This document shows, piece after piece, positions 24,286 through 32,286 of a stretch of 64,000 nt of DNA. How positions within the stretch are numbered: position 1 is the stretch's first letter; each line of letters starts with the position of its first letter. The position numbers and the translations under genes are program-made. Source of the stretch: Yoonia sp. G8-12 (GTDB taxonomy: Bacteria > Pseudomonadota > Alphaproteobacteria > Rhodobacterales > Rhodobacteraceae); assembly GCF_038443675.1 (NCBI RefSeq), contig NZ_CP151762.1:2914001-2978000 (forward strand). Direction: 5' to 3'. The notes beneath the pieces are model-generated. The model was given only the letters and a program-made list of their open reading frames with translations, was not told where the DNA came from and ran no database searches.

Positions 24286-25338
24286 ATGGAAGAAACCACG
24301 AACGGGACCTCTCACTTGACGAATAAACCAAGACGCCCACTGACCTTGCGCGATGTATCCGAAGCATCCGGGGTGAGTGAAATGACCGTAAGCCGCGTGC
24401 TGCGTAACAAAGGGGACGTCAGCGCCGCGACACGGCAGAAAGTACAGGATGCCGCGAAATTGCTGGGCTATGTCCCTAACAAGATCGCAGGTGCGCTTGC
24501 CTCGCAGCGGGTCAATCTGGTCGCGGTGATTATTCCATCATTGGGCAACATGGTTTTCCCAGAGGTGCTCTCGGGGATTTCCGAAACGCTGGAAGATACC
24601 GACTTGCAACCAGTGGTCGGCGTGACCGACTATCTGCCTGAGAAAGAAGAGAAAGTTCTCTTTGAAATGCTCTCGTGGCGGCCTTCGGGCGTGATCATTG
24701 CAGGACTGGAACATTCCGAGGCGTCGCAAGCCATGCTCCGGCAGGCCGGTATTCCTGTGGTCGAAATCATGGATACCGATGGCGAACCGATTGACCATTG
24801 TGTCGGCATTTCCCACCGCCGCGCGGGGCGCAAGATGGCCGAAGAGATTATCGCTGCCGGTTACAAGCGGATCGGGTTTATGGGCACAAAAATGCCGCTC
24901 GATCACCGCGCGCGCAAACGGTTCGAGGGGTTCACGCGAACGCTTGCCAAAGCGGGCATCGAGATTGCGGATCAGGAATTCTATTCCGGCGGCTCTGCCC
25001 TTGCCAAAGGGCGCGAGATGACGGCCAAGATGATCGAACGCACGCCTGATCTGGATTTCTTGTATTACTCGAACGACATGATCGGGGCCGGTGGTCTGCT
25101 TTACATACTGGAACAGGGCATTGATGTGCCAGGCAAGGTGGGATTGGCCGGTTTCAATGGCGTCGAATTGCTGGAAGGATTGCCGCGCCAGCTGGCCACG
25201 ATGGATGCCTGCCGCCGAGAGATTGGCCAAAAGGCCGCGCAGATTATCGCAGCGCTCAATGCCGGCGAGGATGTGCCTGACGGCCCAATCATTGCGCTGG
25301 AACCTATCCTTGCGGCTGGCGATACCCTGCGCCGCTAG
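24286..25338 (+). CDS. LacI-family transcriptional regulator, GntR-like
   Basis: A 350-residue LacI/GalR protein. The HTH is T-L-R-D-V-S-E-A-S-G-V-S-E-M-T-V-S-R-V-L at residues 20-39, with a hinge helix near 60-65 (I-A-G-A-L-A-S-Q), then a periplasmic-binding-like sugar domain. The pattern P-S-L-G-N-M-V-F-P-E-V-L resembles gluconate repressors. No sugar transport or catabolic operon is adjacent, so its regulon must be elsewhere. No ribosome site is obvious at the 24286 ATG; it may start at an internal site slightly downstream. Confidence 0.9.
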   Translation: MEETTNGTSHLTNKPRRPLTLRDVSEASGVSEMTVSRVLRNKGDVSAATRQKVQDAAKLLGYVPNKIAGALASQRVNLVAVIIPSLGNMVFPEVLSGISETLEDTDLQPVVGVTDYLPEKEEKVLFEMLSWRPSGVIIAGLEHSEASQAMLRQAGIPVVEIMDTDGEPIDHCVGISHRRAGRKMAEEIIAAGYKRIGFMGTKMPLDHRARKRFEGFTRTLAKAGIEIADQEFYSGGSALAKGREMTAKMIERTPDLDFLYYSNDMIGAGGLLYILEQGIDVPGKVGLAGFNGVELLEGLPRQLATMDACRREIGQKAAQIIAALNAGEDVPDGPIIALEPILAAGDTLRR

Positions 25339-25341
25339 GCC

Positions 25342-26040
25342 CTAAATCATGCGGATGACGTCTTTGTCGATTGCAAGTACGTACCCCTTGCGCGCGATGT
25401 TTTTGACCAAAAGCTCGCTCATCATCTGATTGCCCAACGTGTCGCGCAGCCGTTTGATCCGCGTGGCCCCCGCTGCCTCATCACAGTCGGAGGCATCACG
25501 CCCCGAAATCACGCCTTCGATTTCGGCCCCTGTCAGCACCTCATCGTCCATGCGTGCTTCGGCGAGAACAGACAGTGTTTCAATCGCGGCATCGGTGAGT
25601 TTGAACTCGAAGTCGTTGAGATAGACCGCCTTCTCGTCGCGGCTGATTGTGAGGGAGTTCACTTCGATCCCTTGCCGTTCGATGCGCCCCATCCGGCGGT
25701 TCATGGCAATCAGCATCACAAGAAATGCAACAGCAGCAATCAAAAGGGCTGTCGCAAAGATCAGCAACACGAAGATAACAAAGCGATAAGAGGCAAGCGT
25801 ATCGGAGAACGCCGTGCCGGACCCTGCGAGGATTTCGAGCAGCTTGATTTCGGCATTGCCAGTCAGGTTATCGTTCTCAATAAAAAGCCGTTCCACCCGC
25901 ATATTGAATGCGTTGGCATCCGGCAGGTTGATAAACAGCAGCACGGCGGCAATGGCCAGAATAAGAACAATGGCCGCGATTCCGGCAACGACGATCTTAT
26001 TGCCTATTTCGCGCGCTTCAGTAGCGGAGGAAGAACTCAC
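25342..26040 (-). CDS. membrane-anchored winged-helix protein
   Basis: About 232 residues with two transmembrane helices, at roughly 10-35 and 85-112, enclosing a periplasmic loop of about 45 residues. The C-terminal half (from 135) resembles an OmpR-type winged helix: a strand-rich V-Y-L-N-D-F-E-F-K-L-T-D-A-A-I-E-T-L-S-V-L start, V-I-S-G-R-D-A-S, I-K-R-L-R-D-T-L-G and K-G-Y-V-L-A. This is ToxR-like logic with the topology changed: DNA-binding end after the membrane part. I prefer GTG 26040 because AAAGGA lies eight bases upstream; ATG 26061 is possible. It overlaps the preceding small secreted-protein gene by 23 bases. Confidence 0.72.
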   Translation of the reverse strand: MSSSSATEAREIGNKIVVAGIAAIVLILAIAAVLLFINLPDANAFNMRVERLFIENDNLTGNAEIKLLEILAGSGTAFSDTLASYRFVIFVLLIFATALLIAAVAFLVMLIAMNRRMGRIERQGIEVNSLTISRDEKAVYLNDFEFKLTDAAIETLSVLAEARMDDEVLTGAEIEGVISGRDASDCDEAAGATRIKRLRDTLGNQMMSELLVKNIARKGYVLAIDKDVIRMI

Positions 26041-26299
26041 CTGCGCTGTCCTTTCTTTCATCAAGGCCAGCGTCATCAAAGACGCCCAGCACATTCAAAA
26101 GCTGCCAACCGTCACCCGCCAACCGATCACGCAGTTGGTTTTGGGCTGATCCGACCGAGCAATCGCCCCGCACCTCTGCGACACCATAGTGGAGCCGGAG
26201 AGGATCGTCCTGCTTGGCCTTATAATCGGCGTAGCAGGCGGCCTGCGCGAGCGACGTGCTCAGAATGAGCGCCATGAAAGAGAAAGAAAGTTGTTTCAT
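26018..26299 (-). CDS. small secreted protein, 93 residues
   Basis: The N-terminus M-K-Q-L-S-F-S-F-M-A-L-I-L-S-T-S-L-A-Q-A-A is a Sec signal peptide with cleavage after A-Q-A. The mature part has two cysteines (in A-C-Y-A-D-Y and G-D-C-S-V) that could pair, and H-Y-G-V-A-E-V. It is the first gene of a two-gene unit with the membrane winged-helix protein. Family not recognised; a periplasmic partner of the regulator, as ToxS is to ToxR, is a guess from the arrangement. Confidence 0.7.
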   Translation of the reverse strand: MKQLSFSFMALILSTSLAQAACYADYKAKQDDPLRLHYGVAEVRGDCSVGSAQNQLRDRLAGDGWQLLNVLGVFDDAGLDERKDSAGEFFLRY

Positions 26300-26408
26300 G
26301 TCCCCACCTGATCCAAAGCAGTTGTGATATTCAATAACGCCGAATGTTATCGCGATGGCAATCGTATAACCATCCCCCGTTATTGTTTGGCAAGTCACCT
26401 TCACTGCA

Positions 26409-26449
26409 CTTTCGGTTCATCGCTGCCACACAGGCACTTGAACCGAAAG
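26409..26449 (+). promoter_or_regulatory. 5' leader hairpin overlapping a ribosome-binding site
   Basis: Arms CTTTCGGTTCA (26409-26419) and TGAACCGAAAG (26439-26449) form a perfect 11-bp stem with a 19-base loop. The right arm ends inside the AAAGGA ribosome site (26446-26451) of the gene starting at 26458. Folding would hide the site, so translation may respond to temperature, a protein or a small RNA. Confidence 0.55.
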
Positions 26450-26457
26450 GAAACACG

Positions 26458-26943
26458 ATGTTGAAATCAATGACTGCTGCAATCACAGCCCTGTCGCTGA
26501 CCCTCGCAACCGTCACGCCCGCCTATGCCCAAGGGATAGACCGCGAAGATGTCGGCAAGCTTCTCATCGGCTTGGCTGCCGTGGCGGTGATTGGCTCTGC
26601 GATTGAACAGAACCGCGATCGCGCCGAGCCCGTCACCCCTGCGCGCAATAACCAGCAATGGAATGGCATTAATCGCAACAACGGCTGGTCTGACCTGAAC
26701 AGGCAGCATACCAACAACCGCGATAGTCGCCGTACCCTGCCCTTTGGGTGTTTGCGCCGCGTTGAAACCCGTTCCGGCACGCAACGCCTGTTTGGCAAGC
26801 GTTGCCTTGAAAACAACTATCGCCATGCAAGCCGCCTGCCGAACCGCTGCGCCGTGCGCATCTGGACCAACAACGGCCCTGCGAACGGCTTTGATCCCCT
26901 TTGCCTGCGCGAGCAAGGCTACCGGACTGACCGACGCAACTAA
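26458..26943 (+). CDS. secreted protein of unknown function, 161 residues
   Basis: A cleavable signal peptide (M-L-K-S-M-T-A-A-I-T-A-L-S-L-T-L-A-T-V-T-P-A-Y-A) is followed by a short hydrophobic stretch (I-G-L-A-A-V-A-V-I-G-S-A-I), an Asn/Arg-rich linker and a C-terminal domain with four cysteines (C-L-R-R, C-L-E-N, C-A-V-R, C-L-R-E), likely two disulfides. The start has AAAGGAAA at the right distance. I do not recognise a characterised family; similar secreted proteins seem common in this bacterial group. It is divergent from the secreted/winged-helix pair and carries a leader hairpin. Confidence 0.75.
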   Translation: MLKSMTAAITALSLTLATVTPAYAQGIDREDVGKLLIGLAAVAVIGSAIEQNRDRAEPVTPARNNQQWNGINRNNGWSDLNRQHTNNRDSRRTLPFGCLRRVETRSGTQRLFGKRCLENNYRHASRLPNRCAVRIWTNNGPANGFDPLCLREQGYRTDRRN

Positions 26944-27048
26944 GTCGGGCAGGTGCGCGGCTGCTTGCCCCAGTTGCCGCGCCACCTTGGGTGCATTGCC
27001 TGTAACAACGACGCCGCTTAGTGCGTGATATGGCGACGCCCAGCATGA

Positions 27049-27084
27049 GGCAGAGAGGTTAGACATGGCTCTCTGCCCCTTTTT
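27049..27084 (+). terminator. intrinsic terminator before rnhB
   Basis: GGCAGAGAG / CTCTCTGCC forms a 9-bp stem with an 11-base loop followed by CCTTTTT. It lies 106 bases past the secreted protein gene and 37 before rnhB. No gene is evident at 26944-27048. Confidence 0.8.
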
Positions 27085-27120
27085 CCTTGAAGTGACCGAC
27101 ATGTTCTGGTCACTGATCCT

Positions 27121-27753
27121 ATGACCAAACCTGATTTTAGTTTTGAACAAGCCGCCCAAGCGCGCGGCTTTTTGCACATCGCCGGCGTCGATGAAGTCGG
27201 TCGTGGCCCGCTGGCAGGGCCAGTCGTGGCAGCGGCTGTGATACTCGATCCTGCAAACATACCGGTAGGGCTGAATGACAGTAAGAAACTGACAGCGAAA
27301 AAACGCGATGCGCTTTATGACGAATTGCTGGCAGTCGCTGATGTGTCGATCGCCGAGGCGACAGTGGCCGAGATTGATACGCATAACATCTTGCGCGCGT
27401 CACATATCGCCATGGTCCGTGCGATTGCCGGTTTGCCCCAACCCCCCGACTATGTGCTGATCGACGGCAACATGGTACCGCGTGATTTGGTGATCCCCTC
27501 CGAGACAATCATCAAAGGCGACGGGCGCAGTCTCAGCATTGCTGCCGCTTCTATCGTCGCCAAAGTGTGGCGCGACAGACACATGGTGGCATTGGCGCAA
27601 CAGCATCCGCACTACGGCTGGGAAAAGAACGCGGGATACCCCACCGCCCAACATAAATTGGGACTTGAGCAGTTTGGCGTGTCCGCGCACCATAGGCGTT
27701 CGTTCAAGCCGATACACCATATCTTGTATCAAGATAAAAACGTAAGTGACTGA
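27121..27753 (+). CDS. rnhB: ribonuclease HII
   Basis: A 210-residue RNase HII. Family motifs: I-A-G-V-D-E-V-G-R-G-P-L-A-G-P-V near residue 20 (catalytic Asp-Glu), D-S-K-K-L near 54, I-D-G-N near 118 with the third acidic residue, and I-A-A-A-S-I-V-A-K-V-W-R-D near 140-152. It removes ribonucleotides from DNA and RNA primers. Linkage rnhB-ccrM is common in alphaproteobacteria. The terminator upstream separates it from the secreted protein. Confidence 0.95.
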   Translation: MTKPDFSFEQAAQARGFLHIAGVDEVGRGPLAGPVVAAAVILDPANIPVGLNDSKKLTAKKRDALYDELLAVADVSIAEATVAEIDTHNILRASHIAMVRAIAGLPQPPDYVLIDGNMVPRDLVIPSETIIKGDGRSLSIAAASIVAKVWRDRHMVALAQQHPHYGWEKNAGYPTAQHKLGLEQFGVSAHHRRSFKPIHHILYQDKNVSD

Positions 27754-27795
27754 ATCAATAAAGATTTTGACACGGAATCGCCTCTGACTCACATT
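27752..27795 (+). promoter_or_regulatory. ccrM promoter with three GANTC sites
   Basis: GAATC at 27752-27756, GAATC at 27775-27779 and GACTC at 27786-27790 cluster in 39 bases. A candidate -35 TTGACA (27767-27772) and a weak -10 CACATT (27790-27795) are 17 bases apart, with two of the three GANTC sites in the spacer, the third also touching the -10. CcrM methylates GANTC, so its own promoter may respond to methylation state, as reported for Caulobacter. Confidence 0.65.
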
Positions 27796-27843
27796 GGGGT
27801 CAACCAAAGAGCGGGAACACCCGCCGGGGCTTAGAGGCAAGTT

Positions 27844-28953
27844 ATGACGATCAAAACGAAAACAAAGGGGGCTTCCGCGCTCCCGCTCAATACGATCATT
27901 GATGGTGATTGCATCGAAGTAATGAACAGCCTGCCTGCAGGGTCTGTTGATCTGATCTTTGCCGACCCACCCTATAATCTGCAATTGAAGGGCGATCTGC
28001 ATCGCCCGGATAATTCCAAGGTCGATGCCGTCGATGACGCATGGGACCAATTCGATAGCTTCAAGGTCTATGACCAGTTCACCAAAGCCTGGCTGGCCGC
28101 CGCTCGCCGCCTTCTGAAACCCAATGGTGCGATCTGGGTCATTGGCAGCTATCACAACGTATTCCGCATGGGCGCCGAGTTGCAGAACCAGGGGTTCTGG
28201 ATCCTCAACGATGTCGTGTGGCGCAAGTCAAACCCGATGCCGAATTTCCGGGGCAAGCGCCTGACCAACGCCCACGAGACACTGATTTGGGCTTCGAAAG
28301 AAGAAGCGAGCAAGTACACCTTCAATTACGAAGCGCTCAAAGCCCTCAATGAGGGCGTTCAGATGCGGTCGGACTGGGTTCTGCCTATCTGCACCGGTCA
28401 CGAGCGGCTGAAGAATGACGAAGGCGAAAAGGCGCATCCCACGCAAAAGCCGCAGTCCCTCTTGCACCGCGTCCTGGTTGCCACCACGAACCCCGGCGAT
28501 GTGGTCCTTGACCCCTTCTTCGGGACTGGCACCACGGGCGCGGTCGCAAAAATGCTGGGCCGTGATTTCATCGGGATCGAGCGCGAAGAGGCCTATCGCA
28601 AGGTGGCCGAGAAGCGCATCAGTAACACCCGCAAGTTCGATAATGAGGCCTTGCAGGTCTCCACATCCAAACGCGCCGAACCCCGCGTTGCCTTTGGCGT
28701 GCTGGTCGAACGCGGCATGCTGCGCCCGGGCGAGGAACTGTGGAGCATGAACGGCCGTCACAAAGCCAAGGTCCGTGCCGACGGCACGCTGATTGGTGAC
28801 GACATTAAAGGATCAATCCATCAGGTCGGGGCCTTCCTTGAAGGCGCGCCAAGCTGCAACGGCTGGACCTATTGGCAATTTAAACGCGACGGGCAGAAAG
28901 TGCCTATTGATCTGCTGCGCCAGCAGATCCGCTCCGAGATGGCGAAGCACTAA
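27844..28953 (+). CDS. ccrM: cell-cycle DNA adenine methyltransferase CcrM (GANTC)
   Basis: A 369-residue beta-class N6-adenine methyltransferase. Catalytic motif D-P-P-Y-N-L lies near residue 41, and the AdoMet motif D-P-F-F-G-T-G-T-T-G near 223. The S-N-P-M-P-N-F-R-G-K-R-L-T-N-A-H-E-T segment and the C-terminal extension after residue 270, needed for DNA recognition in Caulobacter CcrM, are both present. It methylates GANTC after replication and sets cell-cycle-dependent transcription. Its upstream region has three GANTC sites. It is a solitary methylase, with no restriction gene nearby. Confidence 0.95.
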   Translation: MTIKTKTKGASALPLNTIIDGDCIEVMNSLPAGSVDLIFADPPYNLQLKGDLHRPDNSKVDAVDDAWDQFDSFKVYDQFTKAWLAAARRLLKPNGAIWVIGSYHNVFRMGAELQNQGFWILNDVVWRKSNPMPNFRGKRLTNAHETLIWASKEEASKYTFNYEALKALNEGVQMRSDWVLPICTGHERLKNDEGEKAHPTQKPQSLLHRVLVATTNPGDVVLDPFFGTGTTGAVAKMLGRDFIGIEREEAYRKVAEKRISNTRKFDNEALQVSTSKRAEPRVAFGVLVERGMLRPGEELWSMNGRHKAKVRADGTLIGDDIKGSIHQVGAFLEGAPSCNGWTYWQFKRDGQKVPIDLLRQQIRSEMAKH

Positions 28954-29032
28954 CACTTCACCAAAGTTGATACCGCCGGTGCCTGCGGCAAGCCCGTCCA
29001 ATACTGGACAGGCACGCAAGCACTAACTTTTC

Positions 29033-29064
29033 CCCCGCCATCCTATGTGATGGCGGGGTTTTTT
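29033..29064 (+). terminator. intrinsic terminator of ccrM
   Basis: CCCCGCCATC / GATGGCGGGG, a 10-bp perfect stem with loop CTATGT, is followed by six T residues. It is 80 bases past the ccrM stop. A weaker GTCCA/TGGAC hairpin lies just before it near 28996-29010. Confidence 0.93.
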
Positions 29065-29100
29065 CTTTGCAAGCATTGCTGGCTGGGCTAGCGTGACGGC

Positions 29101-29277
29101 ATGAAACATGTGCCTAAAGAAACAACTGACGATGCGCTTATTCAGGAGTTCCTGAAAAAAGGTGGCAAGGTCAATGTCGGCAAAACCAAACCTTTGGCGG
29201 CTGAGCTTGGTCTGAGCAATAATGTCTGGAACAACAAGCTGACCAAGGAAGAAAAAGCCGCGCGCGACAAAAAATAG
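29101..29277 (+). CDS. small basic hypothetical protein, 58 residues
   Basis: ATG 29101 to TAG 29275-29277. The sequence is lysine-rich with a helix-turn-helix-like stretch: L-I-Q-E-F-L-K-K-G-G-K-V-N, then L-A-A-E-L-G-L-S-N-N-V-W-N-N-K-L. The A-E-L-G-L-S pattern suggests a small DNA-binding fold. It follows the ccrM terminator by 37 bases and needs its own promoter, which I cannot identify. No strong ribosome site is visible, so the call rests on the HTH-like look and frame. Confidence 0.5.
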   Translation: MKHVPKETTDDALIQEFLKKGGKVNVGKTKPLAAELGLSNNVWNNKLTKEEKAARDKK

Positions 29278-29362
29278 TCTTGCGGCAAGACATCAGAGTT
29301 TGCGCCAGATCAAGGCCGCCTTCGTTTCCATCACTCATGGTGCGAGCAAAGGAGATCCATTC

Positions 29363-29689
29363 ATGTTACCAATCACGGCAGATAAAATTGCAGAAATCAT
29401 CATTCTCGCCCGCGAACTTGATCGCGCCGAGAATGAATTTGATGGATTTGTCGATCAGCTCAATGATGATGAAAAAGCCGGGATCGTGGCGGTCTTCTGG
29501 ATCGGGCGCGGTAGCTTTGAACCAGAGGATCTGGCCGAGGCTTTGACCACAGCCAGACAAGAGGCCACAACACCTACGGCGGATTACCTCAAAGGATCGC
29601 CGCATCTGGCCGATCACCTTGAGGCGGGCATGGCAGCCCTTGGTGTGGACCCGTCAGAAGCCGAGGACGATCTGTACCGGCCAGCGTAA
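29363..29689 (+). CDS. DUF3775 family protein
   Basis: A 108-residue acidic protein with I-I-I-L-A-R-E-L-D near its start, G-I-V-A-V-F-W-I-G-R-G near residue 45, Y-L-K-G-S-P-H-L-A-D-H-L-E-A-G near 78. These match DUF3775. AAGGAG lies ten bases before the ATG at 29363. The function is unknown. The stop TAA lies inside the left arm of a 10-bp hairpin. Confidence 0.85.
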   Translation: MLPITADKIAEIIILARELDRAENEFDGFVDQLNDDEKAGIVAVFWIGRGSFEPEDLAEALTTARQEATTPTADYLKGSPHLADHLEAGMAALGVDPSEAEDDLYRPA

Positions 29690-29711
29690 GGTGGATCTTG
29701 TTCCACCTTAC
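29686..29711. terminator. perfect hairpin between converging genes
   Basis: GTAAGGTGGA / TCCACCTTAC with a 6-base loop overlaps the DUF3775 stop codon and sits 5 bases from the saccharopine dehydrogenase stop. There is no U-run on either strand. It may end or protect both mRNAs. Confidence 0.45.
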
Positions 29712-29715
29712 ATGA

Positions 29716-30765
29716 TCAGCGCACAGCCCTTTCAAACCAAGCCTGCGCTCGGCCCCACACACCATCATTTATGTCTGATAGCGTCAGTAGATGTGGCAAC
29801 AGCTGTTCGGCAAAATCCGCACTGCTTTCCGCAGGCAACATTGATGGCAAATTGTCAATCGCGGTCACATCCAGCACCGGTTTGTCATGCACACGCAGTG
29901 CTGGTGCATCCCATGTCGTCGTACGGTCATAGACCTTGATCGGAGAGAAATCGCTGTCCGGATCGCAAGCCACATCGCCAATGACGGAAAGGGTGCGGGG
30001 GGCGGTCTTCGCACTTGCGGGCACGAAAACAGGCGTGCCGGGACGTGCCAGAATGCAGTTGAGAAAGATGTCGTGATCCAGCACTTCAGGAAAAGGTCCG
30101 CCAGATGCTGTTTCGGCCATATCCCATTGCGTGGTTGCCACACCCATTGCGGTACAAAGATCGGCTGCCCCGGTGCCGACACGTCCCAAGGCGCCGATAA
30201 TCAACGCTGTCGGGCGGTCGGTGCCCAAAGCCATCAAGGCCTCTTGCAGGTCGATCAGCAGATGATTGGCGCTGGGATAGGCCTTCACCGGCCCCGCAAT
30301 GCCCCCGTTTTGCTGCGCAATCCAGCACATCAGCGATACCGCAGCGCCCGCATACCCGGCCCAATAGCCGAAAGCCGCGACGCGTCGTCCATCCTCATGC
30401 GTCAGGTACTCTAGATCATAAAGCGTGCCACCGCCCGCTTTGAAGCGATCCAGCAGGACTTGGCCCGCAGGCTGCCCTTTATAGGCATGGCCGAACATGA
30501 TGTGGCGATGGCGCAGGGGTGTGCCATCATCGGGCAGCTCTTTCAGCCCAAAGATAACCGCCTCATCGGGCGCGTTAACCCATGAAAATTCCGGCGCAAC
30601 CTCGCACCCCTCTGCGGCATAGTCGGCGAGCGGCAGGATACGTTGCGTGCTTTCTTCCACCGTCACCCGAAACCCTGTGGCAATCAGCTTGGCCGCCCCT
30701 TGCGGTGTTAGCCCGACACGTTCCTCGTTATCGCGGCTTTCTGCGCGTACCCACAGATGGGTCAT
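29716..30765 (-). CDS. saccharopine dehydrogenase (lysine-forming type)
   Basis: A 349-residue protein of the Lys1/alanine dehydrogenase N-terminal fold. It begins L-W-V-R-A-E-S-R-D-N-E-E-R-V-G-L-T-P, has F-G-H-A-Y-K-G-Q near residue 92, and a Rossmann-like I-I-G-A-L-G-R-V-G-T-G-A near 190. Lys1 interconverts saccharopine and lysine plus 2-oxoglutarate with NAD. In roseobacters such genes may work in lysine breakdown. Start ATG 30765 shares a base with the GST stop (TGATG), so the two are coupled. Confidence 0.85.
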   Translation of the reverse strand: MTHLWVRAESRDNEERVGLTPQGAAKLIATGFRVTVEESTQRILPLADYAAEGCEVAPEFSWVNAPDEAVIFGLKELPDDGTPLRHRHIMFGHAYKGQPAGQVLLDRFKAGGGTLYDLEYLTHEDGRRVAAFGYWAGYAGAAVSLMCWIAQQNGGIAGPVKAYPSANHLLIDLQEALMALGTDRPTALIIGALGRVGTGAADLCTAMGVATTQWDMAETASGGPFPEVLDHDIFLNCILARPGTPVFVPASAKTAPRTLSVIGDVACDPDSDFSPIKVYDRTTTWDAPALRVHDKPVLDVTAIDNLPSMLPAESSADFAEQLLPHLLTLSDINDGVWGRAQAWFERAVR

Positions 30766-31367
30766 CACAGCAGCCCTTTTTCAAAGATGGCCTGCACCGA
30801 CGCATGCGTGTTCATTTCATGCTGGAAATCCGCAAGCCTTGGAAAATGTGCGATATCAACGCCGTCACCTGGCAGCCAGCTGAGGACAACATAAAGGTAA
30901 GCGTCGGACAGAACGGTCAGTTTGCCGGTCTCAAATGGCAGGCTTGGCAGGTATTCTTCCAAGTGGGCGGCGCACTCGGCCATGCGTATAGGCATCTTGC
31001 GCTTCATATCCGCAAATGAGCTTGGCTCATCCGCCCAACGCTCACCCCTCAGGCCGTGGGCGTGGTGGGGGTGCATGGTGCCGTTCAGATAGGACATCAA
31101 TTCGCGCATCTTGGCGGCGGCAAAGGCATCCTCTGGTACCAGATGCGGGGCGAGATACTCTAATATAGCGGGCGTCTCGGTCAGGATGCCATCGGGTGTT
31201 TCCAACGTGGGCACGCGTCCCTTTGGGTTCTTTTGCAGATAATCCTGCGTGGTCTGCTCACCGCTCGCAAAATCAATGCGGATCTTTTCGTGTGATACGC
31301 CGCATTCTTCCAAAATGATGGCAACCGCCACAGATATAGTCCTTGGGGCGTAGTGGAGTTTCAACAT
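30765..31367 (-). CDS. glutathione S-transferase family protein
   Basis: A 200-residue GST with a thioredoxin-fold N-domain (L-H-Y-A-P-R-T-I-S-V, then N-P-K-G-R-V-P-T-L and a T-E-T-P-A-I-L-E-Y segment that binds glutathione) and a helical C-domain. The S or T near residue 10-12 is the likely thiol-activating residue. The substrate is unknown. It lies between a histidine phosphatase gene (11 bases upstream) and saccharopine dehydrogenase, forming a three-gene minus-strand unit. Confidence 0.88.
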   Translation of the reverse strand: MLKLHYAPRTISVAVAIILEECGVSHEKIRIDFASGEQTTQDYLQKNPKGRVPTLETPDGILTETPAILEYLAPHLVPEDAFAAAKMRELMSYLNGTMHPHHAHGLRGERWADEPSSFADMKRKMPIRMAECAAHLEEYLPSLPFETGKLTVLSDAYLYVVLSWLPGDGVDIAHFPRLADFQHEMNTHASVQAIFEKGLL

Positions 31368-31378
31368 GGGGCGATCCT

Positions 31379-32023
31379 TTAGTAATGTGTACGGGCGTGC
31401 AGGCGGTCATCCCGGTCCAGATGGGGGATGGCGTTGAAGCTGGCCAAGATCGGCCCCTGCGGAATGACGTGAATGCGATGGAGCGAGCTATTCATGATCG
31501 GCAGCAGCACATGCGCCATCCGCGTCGGGTTCAGATCAAGCAAATGCCGGATGATCATGCCGATTACCCCGCCCGAAGTGACGCAAAGCACGCGCACGCC
31601 GGGTTGTGCGGCCTCTTGCAGCACGGACGTCACGCGGTTTTCGAATGAGTTGAAGGTTTCGTTCCCCATGATTTCCGCTTTGTGCCACGCTTCCATGACT
31701 TGTGGGACGTGCGCCGCAAATTCCGCCGGTCCGGGAAACGGCACACCGTGCACATCCTCTAGCGCTTGTCCCAGATTGAAGTAATCCATTTCATTCAGGC
31801 GCGGATCAATCTGCGGTGTGTGATAGCCAATGCCCGCAGCGGTTTCCTGATGGCGTCGCAGGCTGCCGGAGATCACTTTGTCAAAGGCTCCCTCGCGCTC
31901 TGACAGGTATTCGCCTAGCCATTCGGCCTGTTGGTGCCCCAAAGAAGAAAGCTTGTCGTAGCTTTCCTCGTCGGTCGCCCCGGAATTTGCCTGCCCGTGC
32001 CGGACTAATATGATTTCGCCCAT
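31379..32023 (-). CDS. histidine phosphatase family protein
   Basis: A 214-residue phosphoglycerate-mutase-like phosphatase: L-V-R-H-G-Q-A-N near residue 6 (catalytic His), S-L-R-R-H-Q-E-T-A near 55, and V-T-S-G-G-V-I-G near 150 in place of the usual second catalytic H (normally S-H-G or T-H-G-G). The replacement of that His by Ser-Gly in V-T-S-G-G is notable and occurs in a subset of family members. ATG 32023 is chosen because GGAGGGA lies upstream. Substrate unknown. Confidence 0.82.
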   Translation of the reverse strand: MGEIILVRHGQANSGATDEESYDKLSSLGHQQAEWLGEYLSEREGAFDKVISGSLRRHQETAAGIGYHTPQIDPRLNEMDYFNLGQALEDVHGVPFPGPAEFAAHVPQVMEAWHKAEIMGNETFNSFENRVTSVLQEAAQPGVRVLCVTSGGVIGMIIRHLLDLNPTRMAHVLLPIMNSSLHRIHVIPQGPILASFNAIPHLDRDDRLHARTHY

Positions 32024-32286
32024 CAAGTCCCTCCTGAATTCACAGGGTTACGGGGTGTCAAAGCGGTTGGCAACGATTCAAACCTTCAGATTACGCATCG
32101 TTCGCGCCGACATCGAAGGCGTCATAGAGATATATGACTACAATGGCTGCAAATCCGGTTCAGAGGCCGGCACCCTATAGGTTTCGGTCTTTTGCGTTTT
32201 GCCACAGGCTCCCCTCTTGTTAACCGATTCTTAGCGTGGGATTGTGACGCTCAAGAGCAGCAGAAATTGCACGAGCAGGGTTTTCA

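Noticed and set aside
26467..27384. 305-codon minus-strand frame spanning the secreted-protein gene and the start of rnhB
   Set aside because: Antisense to two supported genes and across a terminator; no motif seen.
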